Part shown: positions 18,261-28,611 of the stretch, one piece after another
Layout: every line of letters begins with the position of its first letter
Position numbering within the stretch: position 1 is the first letter of the stretch
Origin: Luteolibacter flavescens
GTDB taxonomy: Bacteria; Verrucomicrobiota; Verrucomicrobiia; Verrucomicrobiales; Akkermansiaceae
DNA length: 64,000 bases
Assembly (NCBI RefSeq): GCF_025950085.1
Contig: NZ_JAPDDS010000006.1
Span: 248,001-312,000 of the forward strand
Direction of reading: 5' to 3'
Made by a program: the position numbers and the translations under genes
Notes under the pieces: model-generated
Databases searched by the model: none
What the model saw: only the letters and a program-made list of their open reading frames with translations
Told to the model about the DNA's origin: nothing

Positions 18261-20345
18261 ATGCGAAAGATCGGACTACTGATGGGAAGCCTGGCGCTGC
18301 TGCCGGGAGCGGGACATGCGCAGGCCAGCCGCTACGCGCCCTATCCGGCGGCGCAGCAGCCGTCCGAGGGCCTGTCGTGGCCGAAGGGTCAGGCGCTGCC
18401 GATCTTCGCGGCTCCGGCGGAGAAGCTGGACACCATCGTGGTGCAGGCTTTGTCGAAGGACGAGCAGATCACTTTTTCCGCCCTTCAGGGTCAGGTGAAT
18501 CGCAAGCAGCCGCGCATCCTCCTGCTCGACGAGCGCTCGGGAGAAGGCCGGGACACCTGGCCGAAGACCCTGAAACTCGGCATGGCCGAGCCCCTGCCGC
18601 GCGAGGCGAAGTGGGACCTGGTGAAAAAGTATGCGGGCGAGGTGACGGGCGTCGTCCTCTACGATCCCTCGAAGAACCCGCATTTCCGCAATCTCGCCGG
18701 GACCGCCGCGGGCATCCAGCGTGCCCTGCCGGTGACGCGGGAGGTGATGGCCGACATGAAGGCGGCGGGCATCGATCTGAAGGTGGTGGAGGATCTGACC
18801 GGCCTCGACCTGCCATCGCCGATGGAGCTCTACGCCCACATGCACAAGCACTACTGGCCGAAGTGCGACCGGCGCGTGATCGTGAATGCGAAGCCGCACG
18901 ACCAGCGCGGCGGTGGCGACTACCACCACACGCGCGACATCGCGGCGGCGACCGGTGCCGCGGTGGTGTGGCTGGACACGCAGAATGACAAGCAGCGCGA
19001 CGTGCTGCGGACCTTCTTCCGCGACATGAAGGCGGGGGACGGCATCGCGCTGGGCTGGTATTCCACGGAGCGCACGGGCATCCCGCTCGCGACGGAATTC
19101 GGCATCGGCACCTTGCCCGCGGACTTCTTCGTCAGCGGCAGCGTCTATGCCGGTACGGACCCGCGCATCACGGTGCCGCCGGTGCCGAGGATGCCCGCGC
19201 TTGAGAACAAGGTGTACATCTCCGTTTTCATCAGCGACGGCGACAATATCCAGTACGTGCAGCACGCGATGCGGCAGGCCTGGGACGGCTCGTCGGAGGT
19301 GCGCGGGAAGGTGCCGCTGAATTGGACCATCGCGCCCGGCCTGGTGGACATCGCGCCGGGGATGCTGAATTACTACTATGCCCATGCGACTTCGCAGGAC
19401 TGCTTCGTCACCGGTCCCTCCGGCATGGGCTACCTGATGCCAGTGAATACCCTCACCGAGCCCGGCGCGCCCATCGGGCCGAAGCTCACCGAGCCCGCCC
19501 GCATGGATGGATACTCGCGGATGACGGAGACCTATCTCCAGCGCTCCGGCCTGCGCGTGGCGACCATCTGGGACGACATGACGCCGATGCAGCGCGCATC
19601 GTACGAAAAGCACTGCCGCAATCTCTACGGCGCGACCGTGCAGAACTTCAAGGATGTGCCGGAGGTCGCGGGCGGCGTGCAAAACGGGCGGCTGCGCTTT
19701 GACAAGCTGGTCATCCCCTACGCCGGGTCGAACGAGCACATGCACGGCACCATGGTGGAGAGGATCCGCGAGTGGGACGGGAAGTCGCCGCTCTTCCTCA
19801 GCTACCAGGTCGAGGCGTGGAAGATGCGCCCGGAGCGCGTGCTCGCGCTGCAGGAACAGCTCGAGCGCGAGTATCCGGGCAAGATCAGCCTCGTCCGGGC
19901 GGACCACTACTTCAACCTGATGAACCAGGCGGAAGGCGTGCCCTACAATCTCTGCCTCGCGCCGGAGACCGTTGTGAAAGCGGGCGCGGGTGACGCCGCG
20001 CTGGCCATGGACGGCTCGCCCTCCACGCACTGGTCCACCGCGGAGAAGGACAAGCGCTGGCTCGGCTTCGACTTCGGCGCGCCGAAGGAAGTCCGCCGCT
20101 ACGTGATCCGGCACGCGGGTGACGGCGGTGCGGAGGAAAGCCGGAATTCCCGCGCTTTCACGATCCAGTCCAGCATGGACGGGAAGTCATGGAAACAGGT
20201 CCACAAGGTGACAGGCAACCTCCACAATGTCACCGACATCGACCTGTCTCCGGTGAAGGCCCGCTATTTCAAGGTCACCATCGACGACGCCGGAGCCGAC
20301 AGCACCGCGCGCATCGCCGAAGTGGAGATTTTCGGAATAAATTGA
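18261..20345 (+). CDS. GxGYxYP-family secreted protein with C-terminal discoidin domain
   Basis: A 694-residue exported protein. A signal peptide spans residues 1-21 (cleavage near GHAQA). The central region (about 150-550) resembles the GxGYxYP family, which is seen as putative glycoside hydrolase: YISVFISDGDNIQYVQHAM near residue 321 and LNYYYAHATSQDCFVTGPSG. The C-terminal about 125 residues are a discoidin/F5-8C-type carbohydrate-binding module (AMDGSPSTHWSTAE, FTIQSSMDGKSWKQV, ARYFKVTIDDAG). This fits extracellular polysaccharide binding or hydrolysis. The catalytic residues of this family are not assigned, so the activity is inferred. Monocistronic with the giant TPR gene 81 bp downstream. 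Confidence 0.85.
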   Translation: MRKIGLLMGSLALLPGAGHAQASRYAPYPAAQQPSEGLSWPKGQALPIFAAPAEKLDTIVVQALSKDEQITFSALQGQVNRKQPRILLLDERSGEGRDTWPKTLKLGMAEPLPREAKWDLVKKYAGEVTGVVLYDPSKNPHFRNLAGTAAGIQRALPVTREVMADMKAAGIDLKVVEDLTGLDLPSPMELYAHMHKHYWPKCDRRVIVNAKPHDQRGGGDYHHTRDIAAATGAAVVWLDTQNDKQRDVLRTFFRDMKAGDGIALGWYSTERTGIPLATEFGIGTLPADFFVSGSVYAGTDPRITVPPVPRMPALENKVYISVFISDGDNIQYVQHAMRQAWDGSSEVRGKVPLNWTIAPGLVDIAPGMLNYYYAHATSQDCFVTGPSGMGYLMPVNTLTEPGAPIGPKLTEPARMDGYSRMTETYLQRSGLRVATIWDDMTPMQRASYEKHCRNLYGATVQNFKDVPEVAGGVQNGRLRFDKLVIPYAGSNEHMHGTMVERIREWDGKSPLFLSYQVEAWKMRPERVLALQEQLEREYPGKISLVRADHYFNLMNQAEGVPYNLCLAPETVVKAGAGDAALAMDGSPSTHWSTAEKDKRWLGFDFGAPKEVRRYVIRHAGDGGAEESRNSRAFTIQSSMDGKSWKQVHKVTGNLHNVTDIDLSPVKARYFKVTIDDAGADSTARIAEVEIFGIN

Positions 20346-20426
20346 GGTCGTTTCCGCGAGGAGAATCCCGGTTTCTTTACAAGAAATTCACGTGTGGCGG
20401 TCGCCCGCAGCACGTATGGAGATGGC

Positions 20427-23400
20427 ATGACTCGCGCGTGGTTTCTCTTGTTCTGTGGAATGCTGCCGGTGACTGCCGGTGAAATGCCGGGCAGGGCGGC
20501 GGGATATCATGAGGCGCTGCGCAAGCGTCCGGAGAGCGAGGCACTCTTCCAGAGATTCCGCGATGCGTGGCTGGAGGAGAAGCCTGCGGCGGAGCTGGAG
20601 GCCGAGTTGCTTGAACGCGCGGAGGCAGGGGAGGCGGGCGCGTGGGCGATCCTCGGTCGCGAGTGGCTGGCTGCCGGGAAGGAAGAAGAGGCGCTGTCCG
20701 CCTTCGGAAAGGCGATCGCCGCCGAGCCCACGGCGGCGTGGCTCAGGCTGGCTCGCGCGAAGTTGCTGGTGGCCAAGAAGGACTTCGCCGCCGCCGAGAA
20801 GGACGCCCTCGCCGTGCCGCCGCGCGACAAGCAGATGCCCGAGGCGCTGAAGCTGGCCGGCCTCGCCTGCCTGCGTGCCGACCGCGTGGACGAGGCGCTG
20901 GCCCATTGGAAGAAGGCGGTGGATTCCGCACCCGGGGACAAGGGACTGCTGGAGGATCTGACCGAGCTGACCCGCCGCGAGGGCCGCTACGACCTGGCTC
21001 TCGACTACTGCGCGAAGTGGCAGGATGCCACCGACGATGCCTACGTGAAGGCGATGGCCACGCTGAAGAAGGCCGAGCTCCTGCTTTCGTCGGGCCGCCT
21101 TGATGAGTCGGTGGCCGAGCTTGGCAACGTGCTGGCGAAGTCGGGCGACGGCTCATGGCTGGAGCGCGAGGCGCTGGCCCGGGCGGAGCAGTCCTACCAG
21201 CGGCGTGGCGATACGCTCGGCTGGGTGACTCAGATCACCACATGGGCAGGGGTGCATCCGGCCCGGCTGAATCTCCGCCGCGCGCAGGCCCAGGCACTCG
21301 CATTGGCGGGCCGCACGGGCGAGGCGCTGACGGTGCTGGATGAAGTTTTGAAGCGCTCGCCCGGCGACCGCGATGCGCGCTGGCAGCGCGTCTCCCTGCT
21401 GGAGCGGGACATGCAGGTGCAGCAGGCCTATGACGAGTGCGCGCTCATTTCCGCCGAGGAGAAGTCGGAGGAAGGCGGCCTGCGGCTGGCCGATCTCGCC
21501 TTCCGCCTGGACAAGAAGGACGAGGTGAAGAAGGCGCTCGATGGCGTGATCGCCGCTGCGGATCCCGCCAGGAAGGTGGGCCTCGCCGGTCTCTATGCCC
21601 GCTACGGGCTCCCCGCGGAGTCGGAGAAGCAATGGCGCGCCGCGGCCACCGGCGAGTCGGGCGGTCAGGCGCTGCGTGAACTCGCGAAGCACCTGCGCTC
21701 CACCCGCCGTGAGAAGGATGCTCTCGACGTCTGGCGGGAGATCGGTCGCCGGGATTCGTCGCAGGACCGCATCGACGCTGCCCATGCCCTCGCCGGTGCA
21801 GGGGAAAAGGACGCGGCGCGTACGCTGCTGGAGGAGGTGCGCGAGCGCTTCTCCGGCGAGACGAATTTCCAGACCGCACGCGCCGACATTGCGATGATGC
21901 AGGACCGCCATGACGAGGCGCGGGCGATCTATCGCGAGCTGGCATCGGGTGCCACGAGGCCGGATGAATTGCAGGTCGCCGTGAATGGATGGCTGCGCGC
22001 CGTGGAGCGCCATCGGGAAGATGCGCTGAAGGATCTGGCGGAGACCACGGGCGACCGTTGCCTGCGGGCGGCCCTCGTTGCGGAGTCGGGCAAGCCGCTT
22101 CCGGCGCTCGTTCCGGGGGATGCCCTGGAGCGAGAGATGCGGCTGAGGCTTCTCCGCGAGCATTCGAAGTGGCCGGAGCTGGTCGCGATGCTGGAGGCAT
22201 CCGGCGGGACCAGCCCTGCCTACCATGCCGAGCTTCTGGACGCGAAGTCGGCGGCGGGCGATCAGGCTGGCGCGCTGGCAGTGGCACGTGCCTGGCGCGA
22301 GCGCAGCCCGGACATGCCGGGACCCTGGATGAAGGAAGCCAGCCTGCTGGCGGCTGCCGGAAATGTGGAGGATGGCGTGGCATTGCTGAGGCGAGCGGCC
22401 GCGCGTTTCGACGCCGACGAGGATGTCGCCCGCGCATTGTTCTCTTTGCTGGCCCGTGACGCCGATGGCTCCGGAGCGCTCGAGCTCGCGTGGCAGTTCC
22501 ACGACAAGTCGGACGATCCCGCCATCCGGTCCGGCTGGCTCAGGGAGATCATCCGCCTCTCGATGGATGGCGACCGCCTCTCCGACCTGAAGGCCCGCTT
22601 GGAAGAGCGGGTGCGCCGTGATCCCGCGTCGCCCGGTCCGCTGGTGGCGCTCGCGGACCTGGCCGGTGCCTCCGGTGAGCGCGAGCAGGAGCTGGAGATG
22701 CTGGTGAAAGCGGTGGCCGGTTCGCCGCGGGATGTGGCACTCGTTTCGCGACTGGCGCGACTGGAGGAGAAGCATGGCCGCCGCGACCGCGCTCTGGCGC
22801 GCTACGAGGAGCTGGTGAGGCTCGTGCCCGGCATGGAGTCGGCCCGGCAGCATGCCCTGGCGAAGCTGCGGTGCGGCGACATCCGCGGCGGCATGCGCGA
22901 CCTGAAGGCGCTGCTCGTCGGTGATGCACTCGATCTGCGCGAGCTGGAGCAGAGCGTCCTCACCACGGCCCTGCGCGGCTACATCGGGGAAGCGATTGCG
23001 CTGCTCGAATCGCTGGACCCGGCGATCCTCGACGCCCGCGCCCACTTCATCATGGGGATGCTGCTGGAGGCGGACGGCCGCGAGGCCGAGGCGCTGGATC
23101 ACTTCGTGAAGGTAATGGCGGAGCCGCCCGACCCGGCCGAAAGCCAGTATCCCGAGGGGATCGGCCTCGGGGTGATCGAATACCTGCAGCACATCCGGCT
23201 GCAGCGGAGGTCAGGTGTGGACCTTCTGCGCAGTGTCGCGATCCCTAGCTCCCTGGCGGAGGCCAAGCGCCAATTGCCGGCCCGGATGATCCGGCTCGCG
23301 ATGGTCTGCGAAGAAGGTGCCTGGGAGAAGATCGGAGCCGTGATTCCCGGCCTGCGATCCAGCTCTGTCGAGGACTGGCGGCAGGTCGATGCGGTGATCG

Positions 23401-26400
23401 TGGAAAGCGGCTACAGGCTCAATTTCGATGCGTTGGCGTTCCTGGATCGCTTCCCTGCCAATCCCCTCGGGGCGGAGCTGCTGTTGAACGGCCAACAGAT
23501 TCGCACGTTGAAGCCCGCGCAGATCGATTCCCTGCTCCAGCGCCAGCCACCCGTGCCGGCGAATCTCGGCCTCTTCCTCCGCCTGCAAAAGGGAAGCTAC
23601 GATGACGCGACGCTGGCATGGCTGGAGCAGCTTGATGCCGCGACATGGGGAGAGCCATTTGCCGGGGCTCAGCTTCTGACCGCGTCGCAAGCACTCATGA
23701 CGAACTTGGAAGGCGCGGAAGAGGTGGATCGTGCCGAAGTGGTGAAGCTGGACCGGATGATCTCCCTGCTGGACAAGGCGGAGCGCGGTCAGGAGCCGGA
23801 CCTCGTCATGCAGCGCCATGTCCTGCGCGCACGGCATGCGATCTTCGAGGGACGCGAGGATGACTTCCTCGCAAGCCTGCAACTTTCGCTGGGCGGAAAT
23901 CAGGTCGTGGAGGACGTCGTCATGGGTGCCAATCTCGTCGGGATCGGCCCCGCATTGGCCCGATGGGAAAAGGCGAAAGGCCGGGCCGCCGTTGATTCGC
24001 TGATCGCCCGGATCCAGTCGCCGGTCTTGAGATGCCTCGCGTGGGAGGGCATGGGTCGCGATGGGCTTCGCCAGAAGATCGACAAGGAGCTGGCTGCCCT
24101 GCCCGCGGACGCACCGTCCGGTCAGAAAAGCGGTCTGATCCGGTTGAAGCTCAGGCACTGGGATCGCAAGGCGGACCCGGCGGGGCTGGAGCGCGAGCTG
24201 CGCAAGATCAGCGCGGATGACTCGGAGCCCCGGCTGGCTCTCGAGGCCCTGTCCATGCTGCTCCAGCACGGGCAGGTGCAGGGAAGGATGAGGGAACCCA
24301 CTCCCGAGGAGATGCAGCGCGCCGGAGTGCTGATGAAGCGAGTCCCGTCCCATAACCTCCCCCGGGGTCCAGTCATCAACTCGCAGGTGGGCAGGCAGAG
24401 GGGCTTCATGCGTGCAGTGCCGGTGTCGCAGGCCACCGGTCGCTGGGGTGCGCCGTCTCATCTGGCGTCCTTCATTTCCGGCCCGGCGATCCAAAGCAGC
24501 CAGATCAACCGGATCTCCAGCATGGGGGACAAGGAGGCCGCCATCCGTGAGGCGACGGACTTGCTCTGGGAGGCCGCGCTGGGCGCGATGACGGGGGCGG
24601 CAACCGTGGACCAATTGATCCAGCCCTTTGGAAAGGCTGGCATCCTCAATCGCGCCATCGAGCGGATGACCCTGCCGGAGGATGCCGGGCTCACGCGCCG
24701 CATGGCCCTGCTCGATCTCCTGGACGCAGTGAAGAACGAGGAGCGCGCACTCGCCATCGTCACGGATCTCCGGAAACGGCGGCCCTGGGAGACACGGTGG
24801 TCCGCCGAGCTGGCGATGCGCACATCGGACCGGGCCGAAGCCTTCCGCGAGCTGGACGAGATTTCATCCCGCCCGGATTTCTGGACGGAGGTTCGTGACG
24901 TCATCTCCGACAAGCGGAGCCGGGAAAACTTGAGCCGGTTCACCTTGCTCGCGGATTGGGCGGAGCGACCGGGTGTGGATCTTTCCTGGTCGGGTCAGGC
25001 CGTCGTGGCCCTGGCTGAGAATCTCTCGCGAAGCGGCGGAGACACCGTTCTCCGCAAGGAGCTCTATGATCGCTTTTGCAAGCTCGCGCTCACTCATCCG
25101 AAGAGCGCGGAGGCTGCCTTCCGGTCGATGTATTCCACGAGGAATGCCAGCGAGCCCGCCGTGGTGGAGGACGCCGCCCGACGGGCTCTGCTAAGCGGCG
25201 CCTACGCCGTGAATTTCGGCAGCCCGGATCTCATGCAGAGGATGCAGAATGCTCCTGCCTCGATCGAGCTGCTCGTGCAGGCGGCGGGTGAGAGGGGAGA
25301 CGACGCGGTCTTCCCGCCTGCATTCATGGAAAGCCTGAAGGCCGTGGATCCGGAGATGGCCGGGTGGCTCGCCACCTTTCTGTCTACGAAGCGTGCGACC
25401 GACTTCCCCGGCTTGTTCGATAACGGGGGCGACACCTACCGGGAGAACGATGTCCCCTTCGCCAAGCACGGGGCGGAGATGATGCGGGCCGCCCGGCTGC
25501 CCGGTCGCGACAAGCTGCTGGAGAAGATGTTCCGCGAGAAGAAAGTCCACTCGGTGTCCAGGGCCCTGAGCCTCGTGATTCGGCAGAGCCTGATGGACGC
25601 CGACAAGGACAAGTCCATCGACAAGCAGATCCTGACATGGCTGGAATACGCCGCAGGGCCGCGCAAGGGCTGGGATCTCTCGGGCGAGGACAGGACCCTC
25701 CCCATGGCCGCCACGGCGATCCTCGGTGCGGCGGCCACCCTGGACAGCGCGACCTATGTGTCGGTGCTCAAGCTGTTCGCCTCCTGGAAGCTCCAGCTCT
25801 CCTCCAGCAATCCTGCGAATGATCTGGCGCGGCTTTGGCAGGCGGAATTGGCCGGGCCGGCCAAGGAAAAGTGGGAGCTGCTGCCTGGCACCGGCTTGCG
25901 CGATGCCCTGCAGCTCGGGCAATGGCAGACCATCACATTGCCGGGTGAATCCGAGCCGCGGCTGCGATTCTCCTGGATCTTCGCGGATGCCGTCCACCGC
26001 GTCCCCCGGCAAACGGCTCAACAGGTGGACGAAGCCGCTCGCGTGATGAATGACGAGGATGCGTCGTTCACCGAGGTGATCCGGGTCATGCGCTTTTCCC
26101 AGGATCGCGAGTTGTCGAAGAAGGCGGTGAAGCTGGCCGCCCCGGAGCTGGCGAAGCTCCCGGCGGAAGTTCGCGAGGGTGTCTTGCGGAGGCTGACCGT
26201 GGGCCTCAGCGAGAGGGATCTGAGGGACCTGCCGAAACAGGCCACCGAGATGCTCGGCAAGCGTCTGGATGAAGATCGTGAGAAGCGCGTGAGAGCCGTC
26301 CGCCAGAGCTTTGACCAGATGAAGGCGACGGGACAGGCTCCGAAGAACGGAGTGGACGTCGGGCAATTGGTCGGGCCAATCGCGGCAGATGACAAGAAGC

Positions 26401-28592
26401 TCGCCGCGGAAATCATCGCCTTCTGGCGCTCCGCGAAAGGGAAAGGAGACGCCAGCAAGGAATTCAGTTCATTCATGTCCGGCTACCTGCAGTATGGCGG
26501 TCGCGATCCCGATGCGCTCTTCGACAGTCTCATGGTGGCGGAAGAGCTGTGGGGCGCTCCCATCCCTCCTGCCGAGGCCACCCATGAAGATCCTTTCCTG
26601 CGGGTATGGTCCCAGTTCTCGGGCGGGCCGGGCATCAGTCCCGATACGTGGGGCCGGATCGCGAAGCTCTCGGCGCGCATGCAATTGAGAGTGCTGCTGC
26701 CGGTGCGCCGCAATTTCCATCTGGCACGGCGTCAGGATGAGGAGTGGATCACGGCTTCTACGAAAGCCGCCGATGCCAGCCCGCTGACCCGGCATACGCT
26801 CGGCTGGCTGCTCGATATCGAGACACTGAACCGCGACTCGAAGAGCCGCAGCAGCGGTCTCCACGCGGTCGGCCTGGTAGAGGCGATGAAAGCCGCCGGT
26901 GCCACGCCCGATGAGCTGGCGATGATCGTGGAGGACATCTTCAGGAAGCTCTCCCGGATGGACAATGCTGCGGAGATCATGAAGCAGACACCCCAGTGGC
27001 TCGCCGGGCTGAAGGTGCTGCCGGAGACCTCCGGGGATGAGATGGCCAATGGCGTGCTGGAGCTATGGAGCTCCGTCCAGTATCCGCGGAGAAATCCCGC
27101 CGCAAACGCCCCCGGGGCGACCCCGCCGCCTCCCGTGCATCCCGCCGAGACGGCAGCGGTGCTCCGCTTCGTGCTGGCAAAGCTTCACCAGGGGAAATTC
27201 AAACGCATCTTTCCCCCGGCTCAGGTGAGTTCGCTGCTGATCGCCCTGGATGATGACGAGCTCATCACCCGCTGGGGCGCGGCGTCGCGGATGGGACTCG
27301 CGGGTGATACCGACCTGATGCTGCATCTCCTGCGCAAGGACCGGGTGAAGGAAGCGATCTCCCTGCTGCCGGGTGAGGGAGCGAGCATGCGCCCCCACTA
27401 CTCCTCCACCCGCAGATTCTCGACCGAGACAGAGGGGCTGATCGGCAAGCTCGCCGCGCTGGATTCCAAGGAGGCCTTCCAACTGAGGGTGATCCTGTCC
27501 GGCATCCTCGATGACCAGGATGACCGGAAGCCATCCGTGCTCCGCGAGCAGCGGCTGGAGAAGCTTGCCGAGGAGTATGAAAAGCGGCGCACCACCTTCT
27601 CCGCCCGGGATCGCATGATGCTGTGTCAGAATCTCGACCTGATCCAGAAGGCGGTCGGGGAGCACGTGCCAGCGCTCGACGAGTTCGCCGGCGAGCAGGT
27701 GACGCGGGCCTTCCAAGGCGCCTTCGCGGCCCGGGATGCGGGGAATCCGGCGCGGGAGGAGGGCGCGATGTCTTGGAGCTTTGCCCTCGCCGTGGCGCAG
27801 TCGCGTCTGCACGCCGGAGATGCATCGGGGATCGAGTCCTTTGCAAAGGCGATCCGCGAGGCACCCCGGGATGGCCGGTCCGATGCCTATGTCCAGCCGA
27901 TGGTGATCCATGCCAGCCACGGCTTCTGGGCCATGGCGAATCGTCTCGATGCCATCATACCCGCGGAGCTTGCCACGGTCATGCGCACGGTGGCCGCCGC
28001 TGCCGCCACCTATAGCGATCCCGTGATTCGCGCCGAGGCCGCCTTGCTGGTCCACCTCGCTTCCCCTGACGAGGCCTCGTTGAAGGCGGGCCTGGATGCC
28101 TGCAAGCTCGCGAACATGACGCCGCAGCAGATCGTGGACGCGTCCCGCATGCGGCGTGGCATGGAGCCTCGCTCCTTGCCGATGCTGCGCGTCGGCGTGC
28201 TGCATCCGCGTTCCAAGGAGCTGAAGCCCCTGGTGGACCGCTCCCGGTCTCCCATGCTTCACAGCGGGCTCATCCTGCTGCTGCTGGATGACCCGAAGGT
28301 GAGGGCCCGCATGGAGCCGGAGACATTCCTCGAGATGACCCGCTTCACGCCCGGCACATCCGCGAAGAGCCACCAGGGGATCGAGAAATACATCGCCGAA
28401 CGCGGGGATGACTTCGACGCCGAGCAGAAGGTCCGGCTGGAACAACTGCAGGCCCGGATCAAGGAACCGGGCGGCAAGCTCGATATGGAAGCCCGCAAGC
28501 AACTGATGGAACTCCAGCGGGAGGAAATGAGGAGGAGCCAGGAGGACATGCGCCGCCGGGCAATGGAAGGACTGCCGGGGATGGATCGGTGA
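20427..28592 (+). CDS. giant secreted TPR-repeat protein (2721 aa)
   Basis: The ATG at 20427 gives a signal peptide (MTRAWFLLFCGMLPVTAGEM) with GGAG upstream at good spacing, better than the GTG at 20394. Residues about 35-1000 are serial TPR-type helix pairs (AWAILGREWLAAGKEEEALSAF and KDFAAAEKDALAVP are typical). The remaining about 1700 residues are helical, Arg/Glu/Lys-rich and without a known domain. The end has a charged helix (RKQLMELQREEMRRSQEDMRR). The frame runs without interruption for 8.2 kb, with strong GC-rich coding bias. This is one of the longest genes of its type; likely periplasmic or surface scaffold. Function unknown. Confidence 0.9.
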   Translation: MTRAWFLLFCGMLPVTAGEMPGRAAGYHEALRKRPESEALFQRFRDAWLEEKPAAELEAELLERAEAGEAGAWAILGREWLAAGKEEEALSAFGKAIAAEPTAAWLRLARAKLLVAKKDFAAAEKDALAVPPRDKQMPEALKLAGLACLRADRVDEALAHWKKAVDSAPGDKGLLEDLTELTRREGRYDLALDYCAKWQDATDDAYVKAMATLKKAELLLSSGRLDESVAELGNVLAKSGDGSWLEREALARAEQSYQRRGDTLGWVTQITTWAGVHPARLNLRRAQAQALALAGRTGEALTVLDEVLKRSPGDRDARWQRVSLLERDMQVQQAYDECALISAEEKSEEGGLRLADLAFRLDKKDEVKKALDGVIAAADPARKVGLAGLYARYGLPAESEKQWRAAATGESGGQALRELAKHLRSTRREKDALDVWREIGRRDSSQDRIDAAHALAGAGEKDAARTLLEEVRERFSGETNFQTARADIAMMQDRHDEARAIYRELASGATRPDELQVAVNGWLRAVERHREDALKDLAETTGDRCLRAALVAESGKPLPALVPGDALEREMRLRLLREHSKWPELVAMLEASGGTSPAYHAELLDAKSAAGDQAGALAVARAWRERSPDMPGPWMKEASLLAAAGNVEDGVALLRRAAARFDADEDVARALFSLLARDADGSGALELAWQFHDKSDDPAIRSGWLREIIRLSMDGDRLSDLKARLEERVRRDPASPGPLVALADLAGASGEREQELEMLVKAVAGSPRDVALVSRLARLEEKHGRRDRALARYEELVRLVPGMESARQHALAKLRCGDIRGGMRDLKALLVGDALDLRELEQSVLTTALRGYIGEAIALLESLDPAILDARAHFIMGMLLEADGREAEALDHFVKVMAEPPDPAESQYPEGIGLGVIEYLQHIRLQRRSGVDLLRSVAIPSSLAEAKRQLPARMIRLAMVCEEGAWEKIGAVIPGLRSSSVEDWRQVDAVIVESGYRLNFDALAFLDRFPANPLGAELLLNGQQIRTLKPAQIDSLLQRQPPVPANLGLFLRLQKGSYDDATLAWLEQLDAATWGEPFAGAQLLTASQALMTNLEGAEEVDRAEVVKLDRMISLLDKAERGQEPDLVMQRHVLRARHAIFEGREDDFLASLQLSLGGNQVVEDVVMGANLVGIGPALARWEKAKGRAAVDSLIARIQSPVLRCLAWEGMGRDGLRQKIDKELAALPADAPSGQKSGLIRLKLRHWDRKADPAGLERELRKISADDSEPRLALEALSMLLQHGQVQGRMREPTPEEMQRAGVLMKRVPSHNLPRGPVINSQVGRQRGFMRAVPVSQATGRWGAPSHLASFISGPAIQSSQINRISSMGDKEAAIREATDLLWEAALGAMTGAATVDQLIQPFGKAGILNRAIERMTLPEDAGLTRRMALLDLLDAVKNEERALAIVTDLRKRRPWETRWSAELAMRTSDRAEAFRELDEISSRPDFWTEVRDVISDKRSRENLSRFTLLADWAERPGVDLSWSGQAVVALAENLSRSGGDTVLRKELYDRFCKLALTHPKSAEAAFRSMYSTRNASEPAVVEDAARRALLSGAYAVNFGSPDLMQRMQNAPASIELLVQAAGERGDDAVFPPAFMESLKAVDPEMAGWLATFLSTKRATDFPGLFDNGGDTYRENDVPFAKHGAEMMRAARLPGRDKLLEKMFREKKVHSVSRALSLVIRQSLMDADKDKSIDKQILTWLEYAAGPRKGWDLSGEDRTLPMAATAILGAAATLDSATYVSVLKLFASWKLQLSSSNPANDLARLWQAELAGPAKEKWELLPGTGLRDALQLGQWQTITLPGESEPRLRFSWIFADAVHRVPRQTAQQVDEAARVMNDEDASFTEVIRVMRFSQDRELSKKAVKLAAPELAKLPAEVREGVLRRLTVGLSERDLRDLPKQATEMLGKRLDEDREKRVRAVRQSFDQMKATGQAPKNGVDVGQLVGPIAADDKKLAAEIIAFWRSAKGKGDASKEFSSFMSGYLQYGGRDPDALFDSLMVAEELWGAPIPPAEATHEDPFLRVWSQFSGGPGISPDTWGRIAKLSARMQLRVLLPVRRNFHLARRQDEEWITASTKAADASPLTRHTLGWLLDIETLNRDSKSRSSGLHAVGLVEAMKAAGATPDELAMIVEDIFRKLSRMDNAAEIMKQTPQWLAGLKVLPETSGDEMANGVLELWSSVQYPRRNPAANAPGATPPPPVHPAETAAVLRFVLAKLHQGKFKRIFPPAQVSSLLIALDDDELITRWGAASRMGLAGDTDLMLHLLRKDRVKEAISLLPGEGASMRPHYSSTRRFSTETEGLIGKLAALDSKEAFQLRVILSGILDDQDDRKPSVLREQRLEKLAEEYEKRRTTFSARDRMMLCQNLDLIQKAVGEHVPALDEFAGEQVTRAFQGAFAARDAGNPAREEGAMSWSFALAVAQSRLHAGDASGIESFAKAIREAPRDGRSDAYVQPMVIHASHGFWAMANRLDAIIPAELATVMRTVAAAAATYSDPVIRAEAALLVHLASPDEASLKAGLDACKLANMTPQQIVDASRMRRGMEPRSLPMLRVGVLHPRSKELKPLVDRSRSPMLHSGLILLLLDDPKVRARMEPETFLEMTRFTPGTSAKSHQGIEKYIAERGDDFDAEQKVRLEQLQARIKEPGGKLDMEARKQLMELQREEMRRSQEDMRRRAMEGLPGMDR

Positions 28593-28611
28593 TCCCGCCA
28601 CGCGGCCACCC

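Noticed and set aside
18276-20114. A 612-codon minus-strand frame opposite the GxGYxYP gene
   Set aside because: Arg/His-rich shadow; the plus strand has a signal peptide and family motifs.
21153-23192. A 679-codon minus-strand frame inside the giant TPR gene
   Set aside because: Shadow of the TPR-coding strand; no domain seen.
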